Below, in pieces: positions 6,041 to 6,057 of a stretch of 6,057 nt of DNA. The stretch lies in NCBI GenBank assembly GCA_050696075.1, contig JBOGUF010000003.1, positions 1-6,057 of the forward strand, given 5' to 3'. The DNA is from JBOGUF01 sp050696075. GTDB taxonomy: Bacteria; Chloroflexota; Chloroflexia; Thermomicrobiales; UBA6265. Numbering within the stretch: the first letter of the stretch is position 1; the number at the start of each line of letters is the position of its first letter. The notes under the pieces are model-generated. The model was not told the origin of the DNA and searched no databases. It worked only from the letters and a program-made list of their open reading frames with translations. A program made the position numbers and the translations under genes.

Positions 6041-6057
6041 GTTTGTCCAAACTCAAG
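6041..6057 (-). repeat. Right terminal inverted repeat of the IS
   Basis: GTTTGTCCAAACTCAAG is the reverse complement of 4930-4946. It is the transposase N-terminal end of the element and the last 17 bases of the window. Confidence 0.9.

Larger units (their letters stand above)
4930..6057 (-). mobile_element. Decayed insertion sequence with intact terminal repeats
   Basis: This 1,128-base element is bounded by perfect 17-base inverted repeats and carries one transposase remnant on the minus strand that fills nearly its whole length. Internal deletions have scattered that gene over three frames. It is inserted into the exported coiled-coil gene directly after codon 69. The window ends exactly on the outer base of the right repeat, so the other half of the target gene and any target duplication are not visible. 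Because the ends are intact, it may still be mobilised by a full-length relative. Confidence 0.85.

Overview
The window (6,057 bases, high GC) looks like a fragment of a bacterial chromosome, most plausibly from Chloroflexota of the Thermomicrobia/Sphaerobacter type. That is an inference from three things: a large NB-ARC/TPR signalling ATPase of the kind these genomes carry in many copies, a GC-rich heptamer-repeat hairpin inside its coding sequence, and the style of the transposases. No rRNA, tRNA or CRISPR is visible.

Layout. Bases 1-123 are the right end of an insertion sequence (IS) holding the last 33 codons of a transposase. It abuts, and has apparently cut off, the 3' end of a minus-strand NB-ARC/TPR ATPase gene (121-1944). 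A divergent control region (about 1945-2117) separates that gene from a plus-strand two-gene operon. The operon encodes a COG3375-type GNAT acyltransferase (2118-3194) and an enolase-superfamily N-acylamino acid racemase/o-succinylbenzoate synthase-type enzyme (3191-4342), joined by a 4-base GTGA overlap. A small acidic protein of unknown function (4378-4593, minus) converges on the operon. A second divergent region (4594-4722) then drives an exported coiled-coil protein (4723 onward, plus). That gene is cut after codon 69 by a second IS (4930-6057), which has perfect 17-base terminal inverted repeats. This IS is a decayed, internally deleted copy: its transposase is spread over three reading frames and lacks the part expected to hold the third catalytic acid.

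How the genes work together. The core is the GNAT/racemase pair. By analogy with the known route that inverts D- to L-amino acids, the GNAT would N-acylate (succinylate) an amino acid and the enolase-superfamily enzyme would racemise the N-acyl amino acid. The deacylase that would finish the route is not in the window. The flanking genes are a regulator-like ATPase and a putative surface or secreted trimeric coiled-coil protein, and both are truncated by mobile elements. I see no clearly novel multi-gene system. The most interesting points are the double IS truncation, the repeat hairpin translated as part of the ATPase, the operator-like repeats at the operon promoter, the altered active-site-region motif of the racemase, and the trimerisation motifs in the truncated exported protein.
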